From contig OX595999.1 in assembly GCA_951394045.1 (NCBI GenBank), forward strand, positions 372,001 to 436,000: a stretch of 64,000 nt of DNA, written 5' to 3'. Under the pieces are notes generated by a model. It was not told where the DNA came from, made no database searches, and worked only from the letters and a program-made list of their open reading frames with translations. Position numbers and translations under genes: made by a program. Numbering within the stretch: the first letter of the stretch is position 1; every line of letters starts with the position of its first letter. Positions 52,339 through 63,063 of the stretch are shown piece after piece. This DNA comes from Nitzschia sp. DOCU1. Lineage: Eukaryota; Bacillariophyta; Bacillariophyceae; Bacillariales; Bacillariaceae.

Positions 52339-52644
52339 TCAAGTTTGGCTTTTGACGCCGTTTCTGGTATGTGTTGGAAATGGGGGTATTGTGTGATCCG
52401 GCGTCTTCGAGGGCACCAAAGAAGGCCACCACTTCATTTGCCTTTGTTGACGATGTTTTTCTTCATCTACCACTGCACGACGATTCATATTGGCAATAGA
52501 CTTCGACGATTTCGGGGTCTTCAAAATGGCATGAGGAAGAGCCTGTTCGCCATAGGTTTCGTCGTCGTCATGTTTCCTCTTATTCGAAGCCTTTCTTGGA
52601 GGTGATGCGAGTGACCCATCACACCAATACAACGTGGTGCTCAT
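52339..52644 (-). CDS. Small basic hypothetical protein
   Basis: A 101-residue frame from ATG 52644 with a plausible disordered, basic composition (PPRKASNKRKHDDDETYG, ILKTPKSSKSIANMNRR, KHRQQRQMKWWPS). No domain recognised and no paralogue in the window. It lies in the repeat-rich zone and may be a remnant. Confidence 0.25.
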   Translation of the reverse strand: MSTTLYWCDGSLASPPRKASNKRKHDDDETYGEQALPHAILKTPKSSKSIANMNRRAVVDEEKHRQQRQMKWWPSLVPSKTPDHTIPPFPTHTRNGVKSQT

Positions 52645-53280
52645 AGGAAGCAAATTGGCGGGTCGACGGGCGTGAAGGATCGATTGCCTCGAAAGTCAAA
52701 ATAGAATGCGACGGTTGTAGTAAAAGTACTAGGAGATGATCACAGTCCCCTGCGCAACGTGACCAGAGAGTAGTAGCATTTATTATGATTTCCTTGTTGC
52801 CATCATTGGCTTTGGTCCAAGCGTCCATTGCGGAACATGTATATCCTTACTATGCATCCGCGGTCTCCGATTCCCCTTCTTTCGAGTTACTACTATGACC
52901 GTTTTGTTGCCATCACCGCTGTGTGGGATTTCTTCGAAACCACCTCCATCTCAGTTCATTCTTCATATCACCTCGTGTCAAACGGTGGGAATGCTTCCTT
53001 GTCAAGAACCACAATTGGAATGGATGATTGTCGTCGGATTCGAATTGGGGATATGAGATATGATGTACTCATTGGAACTGTCGAAACTCAGTCCAAGCAT
53101 GCCAAAAACAACACCTGCCATAACCACCATTGCCTCTATGATTGGCATTCTTCCCTATCGTCAGCTGACAAGGACCACAACCATTCTCGTCGGCCTCGAA
53201 TGATTTCGAATCGTCCAGACCAATAAATCCCGTTCCTATAGATCTCTTGTTTTCTTCTCGGTACGGGTCTTGTCGAGCTT
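52645..53280. other. Gene-poor stretch
   Basis: About 0.6 kb without a supported gene. Around 53005-53055 the reverse complement contains CGACAATCATCCATT-like sequence resembling 47365-47400 inside the 47.4-kb remnant, hinting at another degraded copy of that gene. Confidence 0.3.
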
Positions 53281-53847
53281 GTAGGACTTTCGCGTATAGA
53301 AAACGCCGATGGAGCGTCATTGTCAAAACAACGCATGTCGTTTTAGCGATACTAGAGCACCATGCACCTGCGGCTAAACGGTCACCCATTGTAGAAACGT
53401 CGCTCTGAGACGCTTATCAACTCCTCCAACCAATCATCAACAACACCAACCTGCTTTAAGACGAAAGCCCTTCTTGATTCCTGAAGTACCACGGCGCTGC
53501 GTCATCATGGTCAAATCATTCGGCGGCGAAATTTCCGATATTTCAGCTCTCGGGACGACTTGGCTCTCCGCCTTTCGAGGCTACATGAGCCTTCATGACT
53601 TCTGGCTGCTCTATTCCCATAGTCCATGAAGGAACCAGGAGCAACCAGCCCATCCCGCGTCGTACCGCGGGTCATCATCATCGTCGAAGGGAGAGGGTCG
53701 AAATCGCTATTTTACTCGTGCTCGCCTGAATTGGAGTTGCCGGCGGGCTCGAAAAATGAGGTTTCTTTCTAAATAGAATTTATGTTCATAATACGTTCTG
53801 TAATATGTAAATAATTCAATTGACGTTGTCGGAAGAAGTGGGACTTG
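53281..53847 (+). repeat. Dispersed repeat B, copy 2
   Basis: It matches B1 across its full length with substitutions and small indels. It is followed not by repeat A but, 33 bp later, by repeat C2. Confidence 0.85.
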
Positions 53848-53880
53848 GGGATGAAGTTGAAATAATTTATCGAAAGAGGA

Positions 53881-53970
53881 GCTCGCATAAGAGCATCATA
53901 ACAGCATTCTCAAAATGCTCTTATGATGCTCTTATGGTGCTCTTATGGTGCTCTTATAAATTTAGCTTGT
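53881..53970 (+). repeat. Repeat C2: GCTCTTATG(A/G)T microsatellite
   Basis: Repeated ATGCTCTTATGATGCTCTTA and GGTGCTCTTATAAATTTAGC units. The flanking CATAAGAGCATCATAA and CTCTTATAAATTTAGCTT match C1 at 46475-46555. The first part is the reverse complement of the later units, so it can form a hairpin. Confidence 0.7.
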
Positions 53971-54726
53971 ATCTCGAGGGATCGGTTTTTCTTCTCTTTC
54001 GTTTTTGACAGTTCGTCCAATGCCGGTGCGCGTGAAACACAGTAATATAAATTTTGCTGACGTCGCGCCAGCCCAAGCAAGGCGAACGTCATTCAACAGG
54101 GTTAAATGAAACATCCCGTCGCACGCTTCCGACGCAAACTCCTTCCACGCCCCAGCGGGTATCCTCTTCCACTCTTGAACTCTTCCGCGCGATGCCATCT
54201 CATCCAGACGTCTCACCCATCCTTTTCAAACGTTTCCACGTGGAGCCACCGTGGCGTTGGTGATGGGTGAGATGTGGTGCAACAGATTTTCAGTCCAATT
54301 GGTCAAAGATACGGCGAGAAGATGCGATCTTTGGTGACCTTGCATGGACGAGATACAATGACTATGGGATCTTCGTTGGGAATGCCCCACTCGTTGAATA
54401 CATTGCGTTGACAAAAGACACTGTCTGTCCTCCTCAAAGAAGAAGAAGAATGAACCGTATGGCTATCCACCACGATGAAAATTTCCAACCACCAATGAGA
54501 ATGTCCCAGCTTTCGTCGTGGGCCGTGTGAGATGCAATGAAAATTTCAAGCCACCAATGGGAAGATCCAGTTTTCGGCGCGGGCGTGTGAAAGATGCAAT
54601 TATTGGATTGGGGAACGGGCCGTGACAACTCCAATTTGACAATTGAGATTTTCACTTGTACTGGAACGCAACCATTTCCCCCACAATTTGGACCATTTTC
54701 CGCAATTTGGAGCGGAAACAACAACA
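53971..54726. other. Upstream region of the second fascin-like gene
   Basis: No gene. It includes a 62-bp tandem repeat at 54475-54599, with both units starting ATGAAAATTTC and containing ACCACCAATG.GA. Confidence 0.5.
54475..54599. repeat. 62-bp tandem duplication
   Basis: Units at 54475-54536 and 54537-54598 align without gaps and share ATGAAAATTTC, CCACCAATG, CCAG.TTTCG and GTGTGA. They differ at a number of positions. Confidence 0.65.
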
Positions 54727-56162
54727 ATGTCCCAACCGGTGGTGGCTACTTGTATCCCCACCTACGATGAGCCAATATGTTGTCTGAAGTCCGTTTCGAC
54801 TGGCCTATATCTAGCTTGTCGCGATGATGGAACTATTTCCACAAGTCCAACTTGTAATGAGAATGCGTTGTGGAGGCTGTCACATCATAACCGTACTATA
54901 ATCTGGAATCGGGACAACCGGTTTTTGGTGTACGGGCCAAAGTGGCAAGATGTGGAACTTGCCAATACTTCTTCTGATGATTGGTTGCTGAGACTAGTTT
55001 CCCTCCAAGACAAGCCAGAAGTATCGGGCATAGTCGAGATGCAGTGCCCAGCTCTCCAAGTCCGTCTTGAGTGCTCATCCAAAGGGGATGTCGATTTTGT
55101 GTCTATGGTGGACGATGAAGGAGTCCCAGAAGAATGCCAATGGGAAACAAAGTTTGTTAGCGGTGAATTGTGCTTCATCGGCTGTCGACTTGACCGCCAT
55201 CGTCTCACTTACGGAGGCAACGAAACGATGCAGGTGGGCTTCAGCAGCACAGCCCATTTATCATCCGGTCCCGATGTTCGGATCCTACCACAAGTTGGCG
55301 CCTTGTCGAGTGCGGCGATGGGTCGGTAGAAATTTGTTCGCATGACTACAGCAAATACCTGACCCTTGTCGACGATCATGTCAGCATGACACGCTCTGCA
55401 GTAAGTGATTCAAATCAATGGTCTATCATTCGCAATTCCATTCGTGGCGTCCAAATCAAGTCCAAGGGGCGAGGCTTGTATCTTGGCAAAGTCGAAAGTG
55501 AACTTGTCGTGAGGGACCAAGATAATGCCTTCGGAGACGCCTTTCTCTGGTATCTTGATCCGGTGCATGAATGCAAATTCATTGTCAGAGGACAAGGAGT
55601 CCCACTGAACATCCCACTGAGCATCCAAATGTGCTCCAACGGAAGAGCCGCGGTCTCTTCAGGAGGGATGAGTTTGCCCTCCGAGTTTGGACTAAGTATT
55701 CTTGAATTCAGCACGACTGGCGTCGGAATCAAGGAAGCGAAATCCGGCAAGTACCTTGGATTTTATCAAAGGCAGTGTCGCCCGTACCTAAGCGCCCAAG
55801 ATTCTCCGGTGGATTGGAACATTCAACCAGAAATCGAGGAACCAAAGGTCGTGCTAGGACTGGCACCCTGGATGTTGCCGGCCGCTGTCCGTCAAAATGC
55901 CCCAGAATCCTGGATTGGGCATCAACAGCCTATGGAGTGTACGTTTGAAATGCCACCCTCTCTGCGTCGCCCATTTGCCAACTGGCGTTGCTGGCCCATT
56001 GACCGCCCACCTTCAGAGGTCAAAGTTGATGCGGACTCGGTTGGAAACTCAGTTCCTACTGAAGTGGAAATCACCTTCGAAGAAGATGGCGGCAGTACCA
56101 TCTTGGATGGCCAAGTCAGTGCAGCCCCGTCGCAAGCCGATGAATCCTTGGTGGTTGTTTAG
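54727..56162 (+). CDS. Fascin-like beta-trefoil protein, paralogue of the 32.7-kb gene, with a one-base frameshift
   Basis: It starts at ATG 54727 (ACAACAATGTCC). Trefoil-type units: CCLKSVSTGLYLACRDDGT, GELCFIGCRLDRHRLTY, then a break near 55270-55282. Restoring one base leads into DPTTSWRLVECGDGSVEICS and HDYSKYLTLVDDHVSMTRS, which are open in the frame that ends at 56162. The second frame includes GVQIKSKGRGLYLG and GIKEAKSGKYLGFYQ, and FANWRCWPID near the end. Corrected length about 478 residues. GELCF, the WR(F/L) block and the FA(T/N)WRCW tail align with the 32.7-kb protein, so they are paralogues. It may be a young pseudogene or an assembly indel. Possible actin or glycan binding is by family only. 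Confidence 0.6.
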
Positions 56163-56773
56163 AAAATCCTGGCAGAGAACAAACATTTCAAACTAAAAAG
56201 ATTGGCAGACTTGATTGAGAAGAGTTTTGACTGTTCTAGCTGATTCGGGAAACTCTAGAGAAACTTCCAGAAAGATGTCGATGGAAGGTTATGGCAGAAG
56301 AAAGTTGCATGAGAGAAAGAAACGATACGATGATGCGAGGAGATGGCTTATTCTTTCTAATTTATCTTAGACACGGAAACGATCAATACAACCTTCGTGT
56401 TACTACCTCTCCTTCCAGATTAGATTTCCATTCGCGGCCTGTTCCAGCCACCGAGGAGTACAAGGTCCTAACCTACCTGAAGTGAATTCTAATTAAACAT
56501 GCCCTGCATGTGGCTGTGGAGATGAAAAGTCAGCACTCAATTACGCTAGGTCGAGTATAATCAGCAGAATCCATGGGAGAAAATGCCGTCTATACTAATG
56601 GACGACCGACAGAAACTATCCACGAGTCGAGGCTGATACACAGTCTCGCATCATGTCTTGCGGAAACCAACCACCCATTGAAATTTGGCTACCACACTCC
56701 TATCGCCACCAAAATAGTGTACATTCCAAGTCACCATTGAGGCTACCATCACGCCGATCGGATGTGCTACGAT
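56163..56773. other. Intergenic, nothing recognised
   Basis: 0.6 kb between convergent genes; no domain-bearing frame or clear repeat. Confidence 0.4.
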
Positions 56774-57851
56774 TTATTGTTCGCCGGCATGAGCTTTCTT
56801 GTACAGATCCAAACCTTTTCGCCAATCTGCTTCCTTCAAGCCATAAGGTGTACGATGCGTCACGACACTCTTGCCATTTTCTTTGCATGCTTGCGCTACC
56901 ATTCCACAGTGATCGCCCCAGTTGCTGCGTTTATTATTGTTAGCCACGAAGAAAAACGAAATCAAGTCAGCATCAGCCAAGAAGACCAACGATGCGGCGC
57001 GGCGAAAAATTAATACCATAGGAAGAGACCGAATCTACCAGATTCCATTCAACTTACCAATCATCAAAGAACAACATCTTATCATAGCTTATCCCAGTGA
57101 TTTCTCGGATTCGGGGAAAATGACTTCGTGCCTTGTTGCTTTGGAAAACAATCGATCAATGATCAGCATGTGCCCACGTCCGAACGCAGAACTGGATTCC
57201 CAAAACTACATCCAAACCACAAACTCACCTGCTTAGGGGAGGCTGACGACCAATTTGATTGACATCTTGATTATCCCAATCTCGCATTACCAAATCCCAC
57301 ACTGTCATTCCCGGCACCACTTCCAACAGTTTTAATGTCGCTCTTCCAATGCGTTCAGCGAACGGCGTGTCGGCGCTCGAGGCAAAGCATACTTTCATTC
57401 CCGGGTATTTGTTGTCGGCATGTTCTTGCAAGGCAATGAGGGATCCTTGGTGCATGGAAATTTTGTTTGATCCCGAGTACGCCCCTATCACACCTTGGCC
57501 CTTGCCGTTCAAGTCTCCCATGGCTGTACGATCCGGCAAGGCGGGCATTTCAAACATTTCTTGGTCCCAAAAACAGGCATCGAGGTCAAATACGACCAGT
57601 TCGGGATAATCAACGCCGACGCGGCCCTAGCAGTAGTAGAACGAGGAAAGCAAACGCCGATTGATCACAAAAGCCATGCATGGTGAGATTTTGCTTTTGC
57701 CGTTTCGTCTTTAAGAGAGTTCTTCCTATCATTCCTCGCGTGGACTCACCTGAGTCGACGCGGCACAAGACATGGCCAAGCTCTTCGGAATGATGCTTCG
57801 GAAGACTAAGGAGGCTGCTAGAAATCCGTTCCTTCCCAACAACTTTCTCAT
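56774..57851 (-). CDS. MDP-1-type HAD phosphatase, four exons, with signal-like leader
   Basis: Exons on the minus strand: 57851-57750, 57626-57229, 57138-57058 and 56924-56774. The introns are 123, 90 and 133 bp with GT-AG ends; three of the donors read GTGAGT or GTAAGT. The spliced frame gives 243 residues. Exon 1 is a leader (MRKLLGRNGFLAASLVFRSI). Exon 2 holds HAD motif 1, LVVFDLDACFW (D nucleophile and D+2), and motif 2 as CFASSADTPF. Exon 3 carries GISYDKMLFFDD, which joins exon 4 as FFDDCNWGDHCGMVA, the motif 4 acids. Exon 4 ends with THRTPYGLKEADW. Human MDP-1 acts on phosphotyrosine and fructosamine-phosphate; the substrate here is unknown. An in-frame TAG just before exon 2 lies within intron 1. 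Confidence 0.85.
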
Positions 57852-58582
57852 AGTACAGTAGCGGAAACGCAACGCTTGTGTTAGTCGAACTTTTGGTTAC
57901 GCCATGGTCGACGACGACGACAAAAAATGGTGGAAGTTGGAGGCAAATGGTAGTCGATGACGTGGTCGGAAGTTTGACTCATTGGATCGCATGACCGGAA
58001 AGCCATCACGAAAGGCCTAAATTAGTATACGTGACGGTAAGTAAATAGAAAAACTACAGTAAGACCGAACGTTCGGGGATTCGCAAACGTCAAAACTTCC
58101 GCTGTGGAACTCGGAATGCACCTTGACACCTATTCTGCAAGATTTCATTGGTCAATCCTTCAATAGTCGTGCATATTTATTATGCCCTACCCAACGTTTG
58201 GGTTGAATTTGGTGACACGGACTGGCCCTAACTGCCCAAAGAGTCCTAGGAACAAAAGACTACCCAAGCAAACGACATTTTGCATGCAATTTGAAACCGA
58301 AGCGCCAAAAAGAGATGCTCAAGCTTGACCTCACACTGGGTTGGTCGTTTTCTCATTCCCAGAGAAGAAAACCGCCGATGACCTCTGGTCCTAGAAATGC
58401 AAGACTAGCGTCATAAAAAGGTCCAACAACAACAATAACACAAAGCTTAAAAAGGAGTAACTCCTACAAGCAGCATTAATTTGCGATTGCCAAAAAGAGA
58501 AACGAGAAATTAGTGAGAAAGCAGGGAAAGCCCAAGAAAAGCGAACCACTTGCATTTTGTGAAGCAAAAACCAAACCCAATC
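57852..58582. other. Intergenic, shared upstream region
   Basis: 0.73 kb between divergent genes. No domain-bearing frame found. Confidence 0.4.
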
Positions 58583-59206
58583 ATGGAGATTTCTGCATGC
58601 TACAATGTCCCATTATCGGGAAGTTTTCATCATCCTGAGGATGAACGGATATCACGAGGAGATGCAGGACGAACAAAGAAGGAGGGCGTGATGATGAAGT
58701 GCCCCAAAAAGCGAACGCGAAGCAACCCAAGACGAAAAGGTGACCTGATGAAGATTGACGATTTTGAAAAAGCCAGTGAATTTCTCCATCACTTTCATGG
58801 CATCGCGTCTCGATCCTTGGATGTCATTTATGAAATTACCGACTTTAGCGAGGAAGGCGCTGATGGCACTGCTGAGGACGAGTACTACTTCACAACGGGT
58901 CTGGCACATATGAACAACTGCGCCTCAGGAGGTATGCGAAGGACGCAGACTTGTTCCTGCCTTTTGGAGGTACAAGCCATTGCCACCAGCATGAACTTTG
59001 CTACTAATTTCTCCGATGGGGGTGAGAGCAAAGATGACGAGGACGAATGGGGATTTTATCCAGAGGGAAATGAAGGCACCACCTATCATCATACTTCGAT
59101 TTCACCTTCATCATCTTTGGAGCACCATGCAGCAGGCATTTTAATGCCCAGTGCTCCTTCATCGACATCATCATCACCACCAGCACCCCGCAGAAGGGCC
59201 AGATAG
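58583..59206 (+). CDS. Unrecognised 207-residue protein
   Basis: It starts at ATG 58583 (MEISACYNVPLSG); the frame extends 11 codons upstream only to TTG. A basic N-terminal third (KKRTRSNPRRKGD) is followed by a possibly folded block, IDDFEKASEFLHHFHGIASR, and DVIYEITDFSEEG. A Cys-containing stretch (NNCASGG, TCSCLLEV) comes next, and the C-terminus is a Ser/Pro/His-rich disordered tail. Acidic DDEDEWGFYPEGNE resembles a short linear motif. No membrane segment. Function unknown. Confidence 0.45.
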   Translation: MEISACYNVPLSGSFHHPEDERISRGDAGRTKKEGVMMKCPKKRTRSNPRRKGDLMKIDDFEKASEFLHHFHGIASRSLDVIYEITDFSEEGADGTAEDEYYFTTGLAHMNNCASGGMRRTQTCSCLLEVQAIATSMNFATNFSDGGESKDDEDEWGFYPEGNEGTTYHHTSISPSSSLEHHAAGILMPSAPSSTSSSPPAPRRRAR

Positions 59207-59704
59207 CCAAGGCCATCAACCAAGTCCACACGCTACGACTTCCACTTTAGAGGATTCCACCATTGTAGGAGCTCTAGCCGTTCACGCAACATACTACCTG
59301 CGCTGAGTCTAGGATTTTAAAAGAGCTACATGGCTATTGCTAACAGCTACATCATACGAATAGAATAATAAATGACAAGCTCTTTAGCTACCCCATTTTG
59401 AAACTATTTGTACTCCACTAAGAAAACCATGTTGCAAGCAGCTGTAGCAAGAGCAGACGGAGTATTGTTCAATCACGCATCCTATTGAATGAGGGTTCTC
59501 CAACCACCCTCCAGCGACCGGGGAGTAGAAATGATCGGCCCTCGGGACTGTAATGATTCTCAAGGCCGATTACACTATTAAGCTTTTCCAATCAAAAGCG
59601 AAGCTCAGTCGTAACCTAAAATGTCGTGCAAGAATACCGTGAAGAACGCAACGATCGACTCGTCCGACTGCATGAAGCTTCTCGGAGCATCTCACAATGG
59701 GAAT
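59207..59704. other. Intergenic between convergent genes
   Basis: 0.5 kb without a supported gene or clear repeat; 3' ends of both neighbours lie at its edges. Confidence 0.4.
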
Positions 59705-61534
59705 TCATTTCTTGTCTCGTCCAAGATTCTGAAAGGACCCCTCTACTAGTCCCAGGGTTTCAGCAATCACCACCAGCTTGGGAGCTTCACGGGCCCGGCA
59801 AAACGTCAGTGCTAGACCCTGCTGTCCATTACGCCCCGTTCGTCCCGCCAAATGAGTGTATCCCGCCGCACTTGAAGGAACTTGCAACAATAGCACATAA
59901 CCCAATTGTGGAATGTCCAATCCTCGTCCCAACTTTTCACTGACAACAAATACTGGGGTACGTTTCCAATCCGAAAAGGAAGTTGTTTCCAAGACGCCGC
60001 TGACAATGTCATCGAGTCCATAGACATGTTCCCAGCCGCACCTTTTCAGCTCGGCTTGGACCGCAGCAACGCCTGTTCGGCCGGGAAATATCAACGTCGG
60101 AGCAGGATCCAATTGTTTCTCCAGTGTTTCCACCACACACGAGACCAAGGCTGCTGCTTCCTCGTCGTCTTTGCCTTCTTCTGGCACGAGTCGATAGGCA
60201 TGTTGCAATGTCGAGGGCAAGATATTGTTTTTTCGCGCCAATGCATCCTTTTTGGTCCGGATCGGCTCGGTAATCAAAGTCGCTGCCTTTTCCATACTTG
60301 GCGTTTGCAATACTTCCATGAGTTGTCGACGCAAGGTACGACCGACCGTGGCGGAGGCACAAATGAGTTTGACTTGCTTGTTGTTTTGGTTTGACGTCAT
60401 GTATTGATGAGAACGACGGAATTGAAATCGATGGGTAATGGATTCCAAGAGTTGCAATGCCAGAGGCGTGGACATGCGCTGTTGTCGTGTGGGTTTGTTA
60501 CTACTGCCAAAAGAACTTGGACGTCGTTCTTGCAGAGTTCGCGCCACAGCTTCTGTTTGGAAGAGTCGGTCGGTTTCATCAAAGACCAAGGTTTGAAGAT
60601 TCTCCGACAAGGTTTTAGCGACTTGTCGCAACGTCTTGTTCACTATAATTGGTTGATCCATTTCATCGAGCAACTGCTGAAAGGTTCGAGGTGTTCCTGC
60701 CAAAAAGAAACTCGAAGAACCCACTAACGAAGTCAAGAGTGGCCCTTCATTGTCATAATCGTCACCAGCCCGAGTCGCTGCTGGATTCAAAACATGAACG
60801 GTAGGACTTTTGGCCAAGTCTTCCTTTAATAAAGTTGCCACCATGCGTTGTAATTGTACTGCCAACTCATTGGTCGGCGTGACAATCCACACTCGCCCCA
60901 AGGATTCCTCTTGTCTCGTTGTCAAGAGAGGCAATAAATACGCTAACGATTTGCCACTGCCGGTTGCCGACGCCAAGATCAAATTCTCATTGCTTTGAAT
61001 AATAGGCGTAAACGCAGCGGATTGAATGGGCGTCGGTAGTGAAAATCCAGCCTCCACCAGACGTTGCTTCCAAACGGGCCCGACCGACAAACCACCCCAC
61101 AAAAAGGGAGGTTCGGGTGGTACTTCAACAACAGGAGACTCCACACTTGTCATCTCTGGTCGAGAGACGGCAGCTTCATCAGTTCCTTCTAGCTTTTCTT
61201 GTAATAAGTGTTCGGCCATTGTCATGGTCATTTTTTCATGAACGGTTCGATACGGATTGTCTTGAATGATTTCTTGATACAAAGCATCGCCTTCTTTTTC
61301 CCACTGAGGAGGTTTTTTGCCTCTGGGGACTTTAATGCCTTGATTTCTTCGTTTGTTATACCAGTCGGCATTTTTGGAAGGTCGTCCACTGCTGCTGCTA
61401 CGACCATTCCGCGAGGATGGACGTTCCATCACCATGGCATGGACGACGGCACCCTGTCGAAACGGTCCCAGGATCATTATGGTTGTGATCACCACGACGA
61501 GGCAAGCCGATTCGAGCCAACGTAAGGATTTCAT
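59705..61534 (-). CDS. DEAD-box RNA helicase, endomembrane/plastid-targeted
   Basis: 609 residues from ATG 61534; the frame extends ten codons upstream only to TTG. A hydrophobic signal sequence at residues 11-24 (CLVVVITTIMIL) followed by a basic Ser/Arg-rich segment suggests import through the ER into the plastid. Helicase motifs in order: Q motif PTPIQ at 167-171, motif I ASATGSGKS at 188-196, Ia PTNELAVQLQ, Ib GTPRTFQQLL, II DETD at 319-322 in place of DEAD, III SAT at 394-396, V GRGLDIP at 537, and VI HLAGRTGRNG at 561-570. It should unwind RNA with ATP, perhaps in plastid ribosome assembly or RNA decay. All catalytic motifs are intact. It diverges from the asparaginase gene only in order, both lying on the minus strand. 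Confidence 0.85.
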   Translation of the reverse strand: MKSLRWLESACLVVVITTIMILGPFRQGAVVHAMVMERPSSRNGRSSSSGRPSKNADWYNKRRNQGIKVPRGKKPPQWEKEGDALYQEIIQDNPYRTVHEKMTMTMAEHLLQEKLEGTDEAAVSRPEMTSVESPVVEVPPEPPFLWGGLSVGPVWKQRLVEAGFSLPTPIQSAAFTPIIQSNENLILASATGSGKSLAYLLPLLTTRQEESLGRVWIVTPTNELAVQLQRMVATLLKEDLAKSPTVHVLNPAATRAGDDYDNEGPLLTSLVGSSSFFLAGTPRTFQQLLDEMDQPIIVNKTLRQVAKTLSENLQTLVFDETDRLFQTEAVARTLQERRPSSFGSSNKPTRQQRMSTPLALQLLESITHRFQFRRSHQYMTSNQNNKQVKLICASATVGRTLRRQLMEVLQTPSMEKAATLITEPIRTKKDALARKNNILPSTLQHAYRLVPEEGKDDEEAAALVSCVVETLEKQLDPAPTLIFPGRTGVAAVQAELKRCGWEHVYGLDDIVSGVLETTSFSDWKRTPVFVVSEKLGRGLDIPQLGYVLLLQVPSSAAGYTHLAGRTGRNGQQGLALTFCRAREAPKLVVIAETLGLVEGSFQNLGRDKK

Positions 61535-61896
61535 GTTGGATGCAATTAAGACGTAGACTGGCAATTCTGGATCGGCAATGCGAGAAAATCACTCTTAGGG
61601 TGACATGTGTGAAGTCATCCCATCATGGTCGTTTTGGCGGCACCTTCATTTTTTAGGCCGATTTTGGTTGGCCGTGGCTGACTCCCGAGCGATGAGTCAT
61701 GGATAAAGTCGACTAGTGTGACCATTCAACGCGACGGCTCCTATCCGCCCCTTTTGCAGTCCCCTACTACTCGGCAAAAAGGCAAACCAAATATCTGCTA
61801 GCGCAAGGCATTACACAATCTACTAGTTCTAATAGCTCTAGTACTAGCTTCTATATGAGTAGTTCTGCCTACAACATTTTTGGATTGTGCAAGTCG
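61535..61896. other. Intergenic between two minus-strand genes
   Basis: 0.36 kb. It should hold the helicase promoter and the asparaginase 3' signals. Nothing else recognised. Confidence 0.35.
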
Positions 61897-63063
61897 TCAC
61901 GTCTTGGCTCCATACAGTTTGCCTTCGGCATTGATTTCCCCTGTGTAATTCGTATGCATAATCGTTTGAATTTCTTTTAGATCCGATGTTCGATGGAGGG
62001 CCCACATGAGCTTGGTGATGATACATTCCTTGGACATGTCATAGGCTTGAATGGCACCACTTTTCAGAGCTTGCCGTCCCACATCGTACAAATGCATCAA
62101 TGTAGCGCCCTCCAAACATTGCGTCGTCACAACCACAGCGATTCCTTTGGACGTTGCTAATTGAATCGCATTCAAGTAGATATAACTAATGTTCCCAGAA
62201 CCATAGGCATTGAGTACAATGCCTTTAATGTCGCCTCGTTCAATATGAGCAATCAGTTCGGATGCTGGAAAGCCTGGAAACAAAGTATAAACTCCAATTC
62301 GTGGTTCAAATCCTGGTTGATATTGAAGCGGCCGAGTATGTCGTGCTTTGGCAGCATCACTGAATCGTATATCAATCCGCACTTCTCCATGGAGGCCCCA
62401 ATTGATGGGTCCAAAGGCATCCAATTTGCTTTCGGACAATTTATGTGATCGAGCACCCAAAATAATGTCACCATCAAAGACTAGCATGACACCCGCTCGA
62501 TCCAAAGTTGCGACTCGAACGGCATTGACAAAATTCCGTCGAGCATCTGTTTCAATGCAAGATCCTGGAATTTGAGCTCCCGTCATGACGACAGGTTTGC
62601 CTAAATCGCCCAACACAAACGACAATGCACTTGCCGTATAGGCCATGGTATCGGTTCCATGGGTCACGACAAAGCCATCATAGTCATGGTATTTTTCAAA
62701 AATAACCTTGCCAATGGTATCCCAAATTTGAGGCGACATGTTACTCGAATCAATATTGTCAATGAAATGAACTTGTAATTGAGCTAGTTTTTCGTGAATT
62801 TGGGGTTCCATTTGCAACAATAATTCAATGGCGACATCCTTGTCGTTGACAACAAGACTTCCATCGTCTTGTTCCGTCATGATCAAGGTACCACCACAAA
62901 ACAAAATCAAAACGCGGGGCTTGAAAGTCTCTGGAAATTGTCGATATGAGTCCGTCACGTTCAAGACTGTCGGATTGACGGAACATTCTCGATGGACCTT
63001 GTCGTCCCGTGTCATGGAACTCGAAAAAGAAAGACGATTGCGAATACGAGTGAACATGCTCAT
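61897..63063 (-). CDS. L-asparaginase, type I (AnsA-like)
   Basis: 388 residues from ATG 63063; the frame extends 14 codons upstream but only to TTG. After about 48 residues with a basic Ser-rich start comes the catalytic fold: LILFCGGTLIM (threonine T59 in the GGT loop; FCGGT replaces the usual TGGT), FVVTHGTDTMAYTASAL with T134, T137 and D138, and KPVVMTGAQIPG. Later blocks SDAAKARHTRPLQ, VLNAYGSGNI and VVVTTQCLEG fit the C-terminal domain of cytoplasmic-type asparaginases. It hydrolyses asparagine to aspartate and ammonia. Length is a little above the bacterial enzyme because of the N-terminal extension, which might be a targeting peptide. Confidence 0.9.
   Translation of the reverse strand: MSMFTRIRNRLSFSSSMTRDDKVHRECSVNPTVLNVTDSYRQFPETFKPRVLILFCGGTLIMTEQDDGSLVVNDKDVAIELLLQMEPQIHEKLAQLQVHFIDNIDSSNMSPQIWDTIGKVIFEKYHDYDGFVVTHGTDTMAYTASALSFVLGDLGKPVVMTGAQIPGSCIETDARRNFVNAVRVATLDRAGVMLVFDGDIILGARSHKLSESKLDAFGPINWGLHGEVRIDIRFSDAAKARHTRPLQYQPGFEPRIGVYTLFPGFPASELIAHIERGDIKGIVLNAYGSGNISYIYLNAIQLATSKGIAVVVTTQCLEGATLMHLYDVGRQALKSGAIQAYDMSKECIITKLMWALHRTSDLKEIQTIMHTNYTGEINAEGKLYGAKT

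Noticed and set aside
57603..57675. In-frame TAG upstream of the phosphatase HAD motif, read at first as a nonsense mutation in a start MAFVINRR
   Set aside because: A consensus donor at 57749 and a pyrimidine-rich acceptor at 57627 place it inside an intron; the spliced frame is intact.
58583..59206. Third member of the MNR-FDR-EIIEE family
   Set aside because: It shares disorder and basic composition but lacks both conserved blocks.
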